A stretch of DNA of 64,000 nt from Escarpia spicata (Eukaryota; Annelida; Polychaeta; Sabellida; Siboglinidae). Numbering within the stretch: position 1 is the first letter of the stretch; each line of letters opens with the position of its first letter. The position numbers were made by a program, and so were the translations under genes. The DNA is taken from NCBI GenBank assembly GCA_963995525.1, contig OZ023205.1:65978621-66042620 (forward strand). The letters run 5' to 3'. Under the pieces are notes generated by a model. That model had not been told where the DNA came from and searched no databases. It worked only from the letters and a program-made list of their open reading frames with translations. Shown one piece after another: positions 9,904-22,345 of this stretch.

Positions 9904-10960
9904 TTGTTAAATCTTGTTTACAAGATTTGGGGAGGCTTCAAACTGGAAATCGGTATTGAGTGGGGTACCACAGGGATCAGTACTAGGACCTATATTATTC
10001 TTAATATATATCAACGATTTGGACGATGATATAACAAGCAAGGTGTTAAAATTTGCGGATGATACAAAAGTGTTTAGAAGGATTAAAAGTGATGGAGACA
10101 GACAGCATTTACAAGATGATCTTGATAGGTTGATCAAATGGTCTGAAAAGTGGCAAATGCTGTTCAATTTTGGGAAATGTAAATGCCTCCACACAGGTCA
10201 TGGGAATGAAGAGGTAAAATATAAAATGGGGGGTACTGTTCTAAGTACTACTGTAAAAGAAAAGGACTTAGGGTTAACCATTAGTGCTGATATGAAGGTT
10301 TCAGAGCAGTGCGGAATTGCAGCATCAAAGGGAAATCAAATCCTTGGATTAATTAGGCGAAATATAGCGTATAAGAAAAAAGAATTCATAGTACCGCTGT
10401 ACAAAACAATAGTGAGGCCTCATTTAGAATATTGTATACAAGCATGGAGGCCATATCGCAAGAAGGACATAGATATGCTAGAAAGAGTACAGAGGAGAGC
10501 GACTAAAATGATACCAAATCTGAGGGATCTTAGTTACGAAATACGCCTAAAAGAATGTGGTTTAACAACACTAGAGACCAGGAGATTGAGAGGAGATCAC
10601 ATAGAAGTGTTTAAAATATTGAATGGTTATGAAAATATTGATAGAAACATTTTTTTCTCAGTTAAGAAAGATAGAAGGACCAGAGGACATGAAGCTACAT
10701 TAGTAAAGGAGCAGTGTAGATTAGATATAAGAAAGTTCTCATTCTCACAAAGGACTGTAAATGAATGGAACAGATTATCTCCTGATTGTGTTGGTGCTAG
10801 TAGCGTGAATATGTTTAAAAATAAAATCGACACACACCTTAAAAAGGCGGGATACATGTAGATAAAAAATATTGGACTCTCGATAAGCCAAAAGGCTTCC
10901 TTGTCCAACTGCCATCCAGAGTAATTTTCTGGTTGGCAATCTTGTTAAATCTTGTTAAAC
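9904..10960 (+). mobile_element. 5'-truncated copy of the same CR1-like LINE, inverted orientation
   Basis: Open plus-strand sense from about 9933 (GEASNWKSVLSGVPQGSVLG) through KFADDTKVF to KAGYM at 10858, then the same 3' UTR and CTTGTTAAAT terminal repeats ending at 10960. It corresponds to the last 315 codons of ORF2 and differs from the copy at 5428-6400 by scattered substitutions. The frame is undamaged, so this is a young 5' truncation. A 15-nt direct repeat, TTGTTAAATCTTGTT, occurs at 9904-9918 and at 10942-10956. It is either a target-site duplication or evidence of insertion at a pre-existing terminal repeat. With the first copy it forms an inverted repeat of about 1 kb separated by about 3.5 kb. 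Confidence 0.92.
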
Positions 10961-11660
10961 TTATCGAAGGCTAAGCCGCCTAAGTGAGTTACCCTATTAT
11001 CACTCACTATACTAAGGTGTTCTAAAATACTTTAACTAACTAACTTTAAGCACAACTGCTACTCAATATATGTTTATTGCAACTTTATGAATGATATTAA
11101 GGCAAAAATAATACTTATCAATCAGTAATTCCACTTGTTTGCCCACTTTTTTACACCACCAATTTCTACGATCTATCTCCGCCAAATATAGCCTCGAGTA
11201 ATCAGCGTACACAATGGGAGGCTTATGTCCCGTAACAGGACAACATGTATTGCATGGATCGACTGTTAACCGAACTTGCGCAGCCCAGATGTAATGAAAA
11301 GTGTTAATTTTTGAGTGTGTCTGCAGTTACATAGAACATTGAAACGTTCTTCAGCTGAGAAGCTATTAGATGACTGTACTCTAAGTTGGTCGAATCAGTC
11401 TCTTTGTGAGCGAACTATGGAGACCTCCACGACAGTAACATATAGACAGGGCAACGCTTTGCACATTTACATCACCCTTCTCTAAACAACCACCTTCGCA
11501 GTTGGTGGCTGGACGTTTTATTCTGCCGGTATTAATATCTCCCGTAAAATAATTTTTAATTTATTCCGGAGCTGGCACGCAACACGTTTATTAGATCATC
11601 GCTACCACAAAATCTGAGTTTTTATCAAAAAATACTTTTGTTAACTTGAACGTATTGAAA
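10961..11660. other. No recognised gene
   Basis: Unique-looking sequence with short open frames only. Nothing supported. Confidence 0.4.
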
Positions 11661-11730
11661 TATACTGTCTTCCATGGACTCGAACTCCTACAATCCTTGT
11701 ATAGTATAATGACCAATAAGCCACAGTGAG
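11640..11730 (-). repeat. Possible tRNA-derived SINE head
   Basis: On the minus strand a box-A-like TGGCTTATTGG (11723-11713) is followed by a box-B-like GGAGTTCGAGTCC (11688-11676), the order and rough spacing of an internal RNA polymerase III promoter. The acceptor stem of a true tRNA is not formed. I read it as a SINE head or a decayed tRNA-like sequence. Confidence 0.35.
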
Positions 11731-11754
11731 AACAAATCTAGGAGAGACTTGATG

Positions 11755-12265
11755 GTTCAGCATTGATATAGGAGTCAGACAAGGTTGGATACCATTCCCA
11801 GCACTCTGCAACAACTATCTACAGCGAACAAATAATCAGAGATTCAACACAAATAACCTATAAAGGCTTCAAAATTGGTGGCCTGCTACTTCAAAACCTG
11901 CGATATTTATATGCCGATGACACTACATTGATAGCGGGAAAAATGAAGGATAAAGAGGAAATGCCATCAAAGATAAAAGCAAAGCGGCTGGGCTTAGTTT
12001 CAATATTTTATTAAAAAGACACATATAATGACTACAACATAGATCAATGATATTATTGATTGAAAAAAGTGAAAGTGGTCAAGGAATTTATTTGTCTAGG
12101 ATCCAAAATCACCATTGAATGAAGATGCACTCCAGAAATCAACAGACGACACACCCTGTGCAAATTTGCAATGGCAAATCAGGGCACAATCTGGAAAGAC
12201 CTGGATATATCAATTACCACATAAACTAGAATTGTACAAGCACAACAGACATGCTTTCGTTTAAT
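11755..12265 (+). pseudogene. Decayed RTE-like reverse transcriptase fragment
   Basis: Translated in shifting frames the plus strand shows a GVRQG...P..PALCN block, KGFKIGGLLLQNLRYLYADD with TTLIAG (RT catalytic box) and FIYLGSKITIE-like sense. Then come an EINRR block and a KFAMANQGTIWKDLDISI block, the order seen in RTE-like LINEs. Several stops and frameshifts interrupt it and neither end is visible. It may belong to the same lineage as the fragments at 1-466 and 62905-64000. Confidence 0.7.
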
Positions 12266-15200
12266 AGACGATGTAAGGTAGACATCTAAGAATATTTATA
12301 ACTTAGCAGGAAAATACTAGTAATTCTATAGCAATTAACGTTTATGAACGAGTTAACACACACGCTCGTGGAAAATAACTCAGGCATACCATGGTCGACG
12401 GCTAAGAAGCGATTGCGCTTAATCAATTAAGGGAAATTTGGGTCCTGGGAAAACTTGTGATTTTGAGGCCCCACACCCGTGTTGTGACAAATGTTTTAGC
12501 ATTTAAAAAACCCGTCAATATGTCGAAAGGAAGTCAGTGTATTACATAAATTGTGCAGCTACACAGTGAACGTAGGTCTACTGAATACAGTGCGCAATGA
12601 CTTGTGAATTTGCAGACAATTTGAAAAGGATGCAGTTAAGGCGTTGGAACATAGAAACACCGTCTTCCAATTACCTGTAGAACGAATTCTGAATTCTTGA
12701 AAGTATAACTAAAACGATGGTATCGTGTTATTTCGTAGCATTTAAATTGCTAATCGTCTGACGTAGCAAACTGAACTATTCCACAGCAGGATCATTGACG
12801 TGCATGGAATTTATATTTTGTAAAACGTCTATAGAGCTTACTTACATTATATTTAAACGGACAATGAATTCGCTGAAGAAATGACACAGTTCTTAATCAC
12901 GCGGAGAAAGACGAGTATGTCGGATATCGGAAAAGCCCATTGAAGAAGATCAGTGCTAAAAATTACATTTGGTACGTTACCAGACATAACAACAAAAGTC
13001 AGTTCGTTGGACTATTTAAACAAAATGACGCACTTTTTTCTTAAACTGACTGCGGATATTACTAGGTAACTGCACATTGAAGAATGCACATTTACACAAA
13101 TGACACAAAAAAGCGTTAACTAGTGAGATTTTCTAGACCACCCAAACTGGGAAATCATGTCTACTTGGGTATTTCCTAATAACACGATTGTAGCCATACA
13201 TACGATAAAGCAACGTCTCGTGTAACAACCAACATTAGCCGTCAGGATCATAGTGGCTTGCTGTTAGAACGTGCACAGGATAGCTTCTTGGGAAACGTAA
13301 CATTCGGCCGAACGCATTAACCTAATAATATAGTGACTTGCATAATATCAAAGTTGTTCTGCAACGTGAAACTGACAATACTGCAATAATAAAAGCGACA
13401 ATGCTGCGCGGCACAGTTACATGGGAACAGTTATGTGGGTTTTTCAATCATATCATAGTGCGTCTTAAATGGCCTTCCACACAGACGCTGTTGCATAATA
13501 CTGCTGCTTTTGTGTTTTCATCGCTTTGACTTCCACCATTATGAAACATAAACGTAGCGTTCAATGTACTTGACTGTACTTGACTAAAATTTACTTGGTA
13601 CTTGTACTTGCCTATATTTTTTAGATGAGTACTTGTACTTATACTTGGCAAAATTGAAAGTACTGGTATTCAAGTACATTGTGCATGTACTTGACCCATC
13701 CCTGATGTGAAGTCATCGGTATTCTAAAAAAGATTGATCCGTCAACTATAACTATATTAATGTTCTTATAGTGGCTGTAGGCCATGGTCTGGATCTATGT
13801 AGCAGTACTCTTCAAACCGTCTCTCGCACAAGAGGATAAGAGTGGTATTGTGCGCGAATTGTAATAGGTGATGACCAATAAGTTTTGAGACGTCAACGGT
13901 TTCTTCCTGTGAGATTGAATATTCCAGTTGCCCTTTACGTCCACCTAGAACTCGCTGCAATGGACGCCCATGAAGATACATGGCACAAGCGTGTTACTTA
14001 TCGAAACTGAATAATAGGTTTACATAAAAGAGATGTTATGCCTTGAGGATATTGTAGGTAGGTTCAATTTTTCAATGATGGTTCGGAAAGGAGCCGAGGG
14101 GAAGGTGAAGTGAAAGAAATAAGTTCTACTGGCATCTCGAACATTGTCACGTGAACAACCAGACAATAAAATGTGCAGTCATCGAAATGCCTCAATAAGC
14201 GATGTAATATTTTTGACCAACATATAATATTCTATAATATTAACTATACAAAATTATTATTCGTCGTGTAAAATACACCCTGCTCCACGATGGTGAGAAA
14301 TGTAAATTTTTCGTCCACTATCATAACAACGTGTTTTGATACCCTTTTTTATCCAATCTGTATGATTTTATTCCCCAACATACTCATGCGTTGTGTACGT
14401 TTGATACATAAAACATACCCATAAAACGTCTCATGGGGGTTGCTGGCAATATATTGAGAGGGCGCCGGTTCTTAACGCAGTTTCGCCCCAGCAAGCAACC
14501 CAACTTACAATAACTGTGGCTTTGCTTGATTTATACGCGTCGAGTTTACAATATAGCAACGACACATACATTGGGGTGCTGTGAACATGCACGTGCTATA
14601 CAAATTATAGCAGTTCTATTCGATTGGTCTAGTTTCGTTCTTCTCCCCGTGCGCTACGGTGCCTACAAATAGATCCGGACGGAGAAACAACACGTCAGTT
14701 CCATGCATAATACATGGAACAAATGGCACCGTGCTGATTTAACTATATTTACCTATCGATGCAATACACGCACCCCGCACTACATCATTATGTTATATAA
14801 TGAAACTATGTTTTTATACGGCTATTCTTAAGACAATTACTGTTTGAGCTCAGCTGCCCAGTGACTTAGCGTAGGACACCAGCGCTGCAACGGCGTACCT
14901 TCGTTAACGTTAGAGTCCAGCACGAAGACATGATTAGAAGGCAGCTTGCTGAACGTACATCGGGATCATCGACACATTGAAAGGAAAGACGGAGGTTTAT
15001 GGCTGTAGTGTGCGAGTTTAGGAGCGCCCGGAATCGATGTATGTGCGAGTGTGTGGAGGCCGAGCGACGAATGCAAGGTCGTTACGAGGTAGTTAAACCG
15101 ACAAGAAACTAGAATACTGCCCGGTCTGGCTGACGTATTGTTTTCATTTAATGCGGTTTTGAGGGACACAGCCGATGGCCGACATGCAAATATTCAGGCA

Positions 15201-15340
15201 TGCATGAAATCGAGCATGACAAACACACGGCGACATCCATACATTATACTACATACATCAGTATCACCATTATTAACATCTGCATAATTTATATTAAACC
15301 CCGCAGCGTCAATAAGAAACCGACACCGACAATAATAACA
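12266..15340. other. No recognised gene
   Basis: About 3 kb of moderately AT-rich sequence. A 71-codon minus frame (13766-13981) and a 67-codon minus frame (14966-15169) are open but match nothing I recognise and have no splice context that convinces me. Short ACTTGTACTTG-type repeats lie around 13570-13690. Confidence 0.4.
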
Positions 15341-15344
15341 GCGA

Positions 15345-15426
15345 GAACATAAGCAACATCAGCAGCAACAACAACCACAACATCAGCAGCAACAACTACA
15401 ACAACTGTTGCGGTAACAACAACCGA

Positions 15427-15461
<35 letters not shown>

Positions 15462-15500
15462 TACAACAGCGCATATGTAGAAGCACCAGCAGCAACGCCG
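15345..15500. repeat. CAG/CAA-rich trinucleotide repeat
   Basis: Interrupted CAACAA/CAGCAA repeats ending in about ten CAG units near 15430-15460. Read on plus it could encode polyGln, but no surrounding reading frame supports a gene. Confidence 0.85.
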
Positions 15501-16700
15501 ACACTACAACGACACAAGCCGCCGTGTCTAACACACATTGGACGTTTCAAAGGTGTGCATGTGCAATTAATTGCGCCATGAGTAAGTGTGTGTAATATGA
15601 GCGATACAGGAAAATAAACATCAGAAACTCGATAGTTGACAGTCTATCATGGATTGGCTTACGTAGTGAACGACGTTTTCCTGATTGAAACGAAGCATCG
15701 TGCGGACTCGACTTAACGGGTGGAGAACGTGTTGTTCCCTTGTTTCACTGGTGGATATAGGCCCCATATGTTAAACACATGCGTATTACTGACAAGCAAG
15801 ATGTGCACAGAAACTGACAGCTAGAGTGTGAAGATTGCCCAGAGGAATTTGACATGAAATCAACATCTTAATTAAATAACCGTCGAACACCTTTATTATC
15901 GATCATCCATTGTCACAATAACACATGATATATACGGCTGTCGCCGGGTCATCAGAAGCGGGCCAAGTTTAAAACTAGATATAAGAAATAAAAGAGATAG
16001 AGATAAGACACATCCATCAGATTGTTACGCCATCACCGAGTTAAGCCAGGCATACAATATGTTTAGTCAATGCAATATGTTTAGTCAGTGCAATAAGCTT
16101 ACGCTAATGATGATTTCTCCGATTTTTTACTAAACACGTTTTACAGAAGACAGCAGCAATACTGGACTTACTAGAATGTGCATACAGACATTACCTGTTG
16201 CTGTGAACTAGTTACGGCATCTCATTGATTGAACAGAGGCGCATTCTATGACACAGCCCCCAGCCGCGGCACGATCGACTCAGTAATGAGTACGGTTGGC
16301 TGAACCGAGACCATTTACGTGGCCATATATGACGCGCGTAAGGAGTTCCGGCAATGTCGGGTCGATGTCAGTTATTGTTGCGCACGGAAGTACGTCAATC
16401 GATTATCCTTTTAAGGCTTAGCTAATTGGCTGTAGGCGCGATACACTTTCTATTCCCTACCCATAAATATTTGACAAGAATTTGTCCTCGCCTCATTATG
16501 TTTACGGAGTGATATCCAACAAAAAGCTACCACGTACAAAAGTATATCACATTAAGTTATTAACTACAGGCATAAGGCTATTCAAAAAAACACCATGAGA
16601 CTCTGCCCACCCTTGTGATACCAATTCGTTAAATTTCAGGGTCTGGTTCATGGACTATGATTCACAATAGGTTGTTTGTACGTACGTTTGCGTTTGTTTG
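15501..16700. other. No recognised gene
   Basis: Sequence of mixed composition without supported coding sense or clear repeats. Confidence 0.4.
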
Positions 16701-16714
16701 TGTGTGGGGGGAGG

Positions 16715-17118
<404 letters not shown>

Positions 17119-17440
17119 GTATGCGTGTGTGTGCATGTGTCTGTGTGCGTGTATGTGTGTGCGTGTGTGTGCGTATCCTGTGCGTGCGCGTACGTGTGCC
17201 TGTGTGTGATGTATTATGATGCAATGTCTAGTCGTGTGATGTCTCATTTATGTCCGCGATGAGCTGCGTCCCGCCAATCGTGTTTCTGTTGCTTTTTGTA
17301 ATGTGTTGTAATGTGCATTGTGCGGACCAGACGAGACACTTTCGACTTCACAGGGTGGGATTTTGTTTTGGCCTGGAACTGAATGTTTGCACATATAGAA
17401 AGATACACATTGGCTCAATATGACTGGGTGTAATATTGAG

Positions 17441-17566
17441 ACTAAGACCTGGCGCAAGACATTTAGGGAAGACTTGGCAGAAATGGGAATCACCTGGAAT
17501 GAGGCCAAAGAAGTCGTAAATGACCGTTCCAGATGGAAAAGGAGGAACTAAGTCTAAATAAGTAAT
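17441..17566 (+). mobile_element. Short 3' end of the RTE-like LINE seen at 1-466
   Basis: The sequence from ACTAAGACCTGGCGCAAGAC to the AATAAGTAATG end matches 311-466 with scattered changes. It lacks about 25 bases before the terminal GGAGGAACTAA. It ends in the same TCTAARTAAGTAA tail and is a heavily 5'-truncated insertion. Confidence 0.85.
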
Positions 17567-17723
17567 GTCAATATTTTGTGGTAACTAATTAGACACACGC
17601 GACTTTACAGGGCGGTGTAATATTTGGACCTGGAAAGTTATATCAGCATACATAAAGAGGCACCAGATGGCTCCGAAAGATGAGGCGTGAGGTCTACTGG
17701 TGTCACAATAGCAAAATACTAGT

Positions 17724-17924
17724 TTGCGTGAAACAAGGACTTTATAAAGTGGCCATCCGGACAGTGGATGCAGATGAGATTGTCTTGGCGGTAGGCCATT
17801 TCCATGCTCTTGGGATTTATGAACTGTGGGTCAACTTCGACGTTGGTACTCACGTTCTTCATATTCCAATTCATGCTATTGCAAACAAATTAGGTGTGTT
17901 GAAATCCTGAACATTAATGCTGTT
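17724..17924 (+). pseudogene. 201-bp duplicate of the EAD/DAD ORF core
   Basis: Without gaps, this matches 20932-21132 at all but a handful of positions. It encodes the strand carrying TVDADEIVLAV and HIPIHAIANKLGVLKS. The similarity stops sharply at both ends, and an in-frame TGA replaces an Arg codon near the 3' end. It sits inside the 5' subrepeat array, about 3.2 kb upstream of the matching part of the main copy. Confidence 0.85.
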
Positions 17925-18450
17925 ACAGTGGTGCGTTATGTACTGTTGATCAAAAACGCGCGCGCGCGAGTTTAGAGAATGGGAGACAGTCTTGCTGCCG
18001 ATGATCTTACCCACTTAAACGTGCAAAATTATATATAGGAGTAATACTATTTCATGGTGCCGCAGTAGCAACAAACAATGCGATTTGGATATAGCTTTGC
18101 ACTGGCATGGTAGTATGGATTTTAATGACACAAACGTGCTCGCGTTGGGACATTTTTTGGCCAATAAATCAATATAATTATGTACCCATAAACAGAGCAA
18201 AATGGTTCTAGATGACCAGAAGTAATGCCAATGAGAACTACAATAACATTAAACAAGAACCAATTTATTTTACATAAGGATTACAATTTAGACGTAAGAC
18301 ACCTGTTTGTGTACCCAAAATGGCACCCGCAACTGTAGAGGACAGGGTCATATTTCGGCCAGAAAATTAACCCACGGACAGATACCAAATGCCTCAAAAT
18401 GTCCACAAATAATGCTAATGCGTGTCACAATAACTGAATGCTTGAAACAC

Positions 18451-19200
18451 TCACTTTCGAACTCTAGTAGGAGGATCTTAGGCGAACAAAATACATTTGT
18501 CCTTGGTTTTAGGTTATTAATTTCAAGAGAAAATTGCCTTATTTTTTCTTATTACTAAGACTTGGAAAAATGCATTTATAAATGTTGCCATAAATTAACA
18601 TTCCATGCCTACAGGAAAACATTGGCCTCCTCCCCTCCACGAACAACGCGGCGATGAATTGATTATGTAATATCGGGCAAAGAGAGCTAAGTAAAATAAC
18701 GAGAACAAAAGTAAGTAAGTAATGATGCAAGGTAATGTAAGATCCACCTATAGGCAATACTTCAAATCACGAAACTCGACTTTTTATGCAACAGAATTAT
18801 CGATAAAAACAGGAGCACCTCTGAGTTGTGTCGCAAATTCAAGGTAAGATGCACAAACCATGCGATAAAATAACGGTGTGGCGTAGTGCAACATTATACA
18901 GATGAAATTCGTACCTGAAAGGTCTGACCAGCGAAAGCTCTGCTGGTGTTCACGTTGCCGTCTGGCTCAGGCTTTACTCTCGATTTACTCTCATGTTACG
19001 GATACAGCGACATTAATTTTATTGATGCCCTATTTGCACGTAAAGTCGTCACCAAATGTAGGGGAGAACGGTGCAAAGCCGACACCGGGAAACAGTGGAC
19101 ATCAACATATGAGGCTAGGGGCAGCAGACCTGCAGCACCATTCGCGCATTTCCCCAGAGAAGTCGAGATGGTGTTCAATTGAACAGGTCTATCAGGGAGT
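18451..19200. other. Interior of the element, no coding sense recognised
   Basis: Open frames at 18902-19219 are GC-richer than their surroundings but I do not recognise the proteins. Confidence 0.35.
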
Positions 19201-19262
19201 AAAGTGTAAAGCGCTTTGAGCAGTCCTGAGGACGGGAAACTGCGCTGTATAAGAAGTTAAGA
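19201..19262 (+). mobile_element. L2-type 3' tail
   Basis: GTAAAGCGCTTTGAGCAGTC followed by CTGCGCTGTATAAGA is the conserved 3' end of L2/CR1-type LINEs and the SINEs that borrow it. The upstream body (from about 18940) may be part of the same element. Confidence 0.55.
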
Positions 19263-19529
19263 AAAATTTCATATTAGGCCTATATCATATCAATAACTAC
19301 ATAACACTGTATCTTGGACACAATGCATTCACGCACTAAATCACTTGACAGCTTGGTACTTTGTCGGAAAAACGCACTATAGGTGGTCCTGCATGTTGTG
19401 CTGGTGTAGTTGTTTCATTAAAAGAATAATGTACGCAGTTAAACGTATCAGTCCAAAGATCTAACATTGAAGTACTCATGTCATTATGTTATTAACTTCT
19501 GTAAATACTGGGCAACAACTTTGCAACTA

Positions 19530-21693
19530 GACCTGATTGTGCTACAGTTTGTGCGATCGATCCGGGAGAAAAACTTCAAGATGTATGTCCATGCTTGCTG
19601 CAAATCGTGCCCTGGCTCTTCGCTCTCGATGACAAAAATTATAGTAGATGGCGCCCGGTCCACATCAGCGATATGGTTAACCTACACACAACATATCCTG
19701 CGGTGTATGAGCAATTTGTGGATGGACACTTTGTCGTGCAGAAAACACAGCACATGTTTTAGCAATGGCAATCGACCAATGTCATGAACAAGTGAATGAA
19801 CTCATAAAGGGTGACGGCGGTGCTGTCGGCTTGACAGAAAATCCGCAAGCACTGTAAAGATGGATTGTGGCAGGACCAGATGTATATTGCGTCGTGCTGG
19901 AGTTCGAAGATAGTTTTAAAACTACCAATGAACAATTATCTACAAAACACCACGAACAACACGCTGGCTTTCAGAAAACCTTTACCAAAGAAGTGTCGAC
20001 GATTGTGTCAACAATCAAAGATATTGGCAACCCATGCCTTGAAGATAGCGGTGATATACTTGATACAAAGGTCGTCATGAACAAAGACGTGGGGCAAACA
20101 GTCTACACAGCTGAGGATATCGCGAAAAGACAATACAAAAGCTACGTGGAGGACAGACTAAACGCACACCTAACAGACCACTCAGTGATATTATCTCGAA
20201 AAACAAATTGCCTCTCTTTAGTACGCCTCGTGCAAAGCAAACATCAAGTAGCAAATAGCAATTTGCGTCACTGAAGACAAACTGCAATCCGTTTGCAAGG
20301 CTCTACATAGTTTGCCAGAACAGACAAGGAGACCTGGACCGTTTCTTTCAACACGAAAATCAGGTGTGTCCTCCGTCTATTTCTGATATGGGACAACTCC
20401 GACATGGATCGAAATCTGACTTACTGGAATGCCTAAAAAAATTTGATTCCTTATCAGAGAATGCTCCAGATGTCGATGCAAAGGTTCTGGATGGTGCTGC
20501 CATCACACACATGCTCAGGCCAGGGGCTAGTCGGACATTTGATGATTATGCTCAGCAAATATTTATTCCATATATTACTTCCCTGCTAGCAACTGTCAGT
20601 AGGGTCGACAATGTATGCGACAGGCATTTTGCTGACAGTCTCAAACAATCAACAAGGGAACGCCGAGTGTATAACCGAACAACACAACGGCAGCAGAGAG
20701 TTCTTATAGGAACCTTCCTGTCAGTTTCCTGAGGACTGAGCAAAACAAAGATGAGCTATTTCGTTATTTGTCAGAATGTATCAGGTCATACGATGCCGGT
20801 GGAAAGACATTTATTAGCACAAAAGATGACACACTTGTGAACGCAAACCGGAATGACACTGGAGACAGAGAGTACCTTCAGCCGTGCACACACGAGGAGG
20901 CGGACACACGCATGTTACTCCATGTGACACATTGCGTGAAACAAGGACTTTATAAAGTGGCCATCCGGACAGTGGATGCAGATGAGGTTGTCTTGGCGGT
21001 AGGCCATTTCCATGCTCTTGGGATTGATGAACTGTGGGTCAACTTACGCGTTGGTACTCACGTTCTTCATATTCCAATTCATGCTATTGCAAACAAATTA
21101 GGTGTGTTGAAATCCAGAACATTAATGCTGTTCCATGCCCTGAGCGAGTGTGACACTGTCTCCTGCTTCCTCGGCCGAGGGAAGAAGTCGGCATGGTTGG
21201 CATGGACGGCATGTCCGTCTGTAACAGATGCCTTCCTCACACTCTCATCACAACCGGAAGAAGTCGACCCACCCACTCTAGATGAGATCGAAAGGTTGTC
21301 GTCGTCATGTACAGCACGACGTGTACACTTAGTAAGGTGGACTAGGCAAGAAAGCACCTCTTCGCCCAGGGATCCCGTACCGTTTAGAATGTCCCGCCAA
21401 CCAAAGCTGCATTGTTCCAGCATGTCAGATGGGCTGTGTACCAGGCCGGATATGTGTGGTCACAAGCTATTGTGTCAGTTCCCAACCTACCAAGTCCAGG
21501 ACACTGGGGTTGGAGTCCAAGTGACACAGGATGGAAACCATTCTGGACTGACCTACCAGAGGCATCAATGTCGTGCTATGAGCTAGTGCACTGTGGGTGC
21601 AGGAAGGGGTGTAGACGCAAGTGTAATTGCCGGTCGTCTAGTCTGCAATGCACCGAGCTGTGTAGCTGCAGTGGAGCATGTGACGACCCTTGA
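19530..21693 (+). pseudogene. Transposon-like protein with FEN1/PIN-like acidic motifs and Cys-rich tail (broken)
   Basis: A long plus-strand reading can be followed through several frameshifts and two stops. In order it shows: FVRSIREKNFKMYV (19548-19590); a block ending HFVVQKTQHMF; AMAIDQCHEQVNELIKGDGG; VGLTENPQAL, a stop, then RWIVAGPDV; a variable region with KFDSLSENAPDVDAKVLDGA and FDDYAQQIF; CTHEEADTRMLLHVTHC (20884-20934); VAIRTVDADEVVLAVGHFHA; IPIHAIANKLG; FHALSECDTVSCFLGRGKKS; AVYQAGYVWSQ; and a tail CGCRKGCRRKCNCRS...CTELCSCSGAC (21593-21685). I remember this as a recurrent uncharacterised family in invertebrate and fish annotations, usually in many copies, which suggests a mobile element. 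The E-A-D, D-A-D and C-D acidic residues are spaced as in FEN1/PIN nucleases. The metal-binding role is inference. Related relatives usually have GCDT where this copy has ECDT. Confidence 0.7.
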
Positions 21694-21884
21694 CATCTCT
21701 GACTATGCGATGGCTTATACTGCATGCGGTGAATAAAATGTGACTGTTATTTTAACATGTGTATGAGAGTCATGGTCACAATTTAATAGCCATATCCATG
21801 GCACATCTAGATTAATTAATGGTTTTATAATGAGTACCTAGCTAGTATTCCCAGTTAGGTGAATTAAAATAAAATATAAGAACC

Positions 21885-22345
21885 TGTATGTCGGCCATTT
21901 TGAATTCCAATATGGCGGTCATCTGAGGATACAGCATGTGGCGAAAATGGATTCCTTGACCCTGAAAATGAAGAGAAGTGAGCGACTTGGTTAATTCATT
22001 TTCATGGCGGCCATCTTGAATTCCAATATGGCGGTCGATAATCTGAGGATATGGCCTGTGGCAGAAATCGATTCCGTGACCCTGAAAATAATAGTTTATA
22101 CACCAAGACCGTGTTTCTATGTTGCTTAGAAGCTGAGCAACGAAGTTAATAGATTTCCATGGCGGCCATCTTGAATTCCAATATGGTGGTCATCTGAGGA
22201 TACGGAATATGGCAGAAATGAATTCCTTCACCCTAAACATTATGGTTTATACACCAAGACAGTGTTTCTATGTTGCTTAGATGCCAAGAAACTTGGGTAA
22301 TGGATTTCCATGGCGGCCATTAAAAAAATCAAAATGGAGGCTAGA
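21885..22345 (+). repeat. 3' subrepeat array next to the EAD/DAD pseudogene
   Basis: Three to four tandem units of about 120-150 bp share TGGCGGCCATCTTGAATTCC, AATATGGCGGTC, ATCTGAGGATA, ATTCCTTGACCCTGAAAA and TTTATACACCAAGAC. They start about 190 bp after the end of the Cys-rich ORF. The short ORF at 22310-22519 is a by-product. Confidence 0.85.

Larger units (their letters stand above)
17330..18450 (+). repeat. 5' subrepeat array of the EAD/DAD transposon-like element
   Basis: Four diverged units share a core such as TTTTGGCCTGGAA (near 17372, 17622, 18150 and 18352), preceded by a CGACTTCACAGGG-like stretch and followed by an ATACA..AGGCACC/ACACATTGG-like stretch. Three of them then share a GTCACAATA-like block (near 17700, 18235 and 18425). 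A 126-bp LINE 3' end (17441-17566) and a 201-bp ORF fragment (17724-17924) interrupt the array. Alignment by eye; the divergence is high. Confidence 0.5.

Noticed and set aside
15289..15534. PolyGln/polyCys reading of the CAG repeat
   Set aside because: No flanking conserved coding sequence or splice context.
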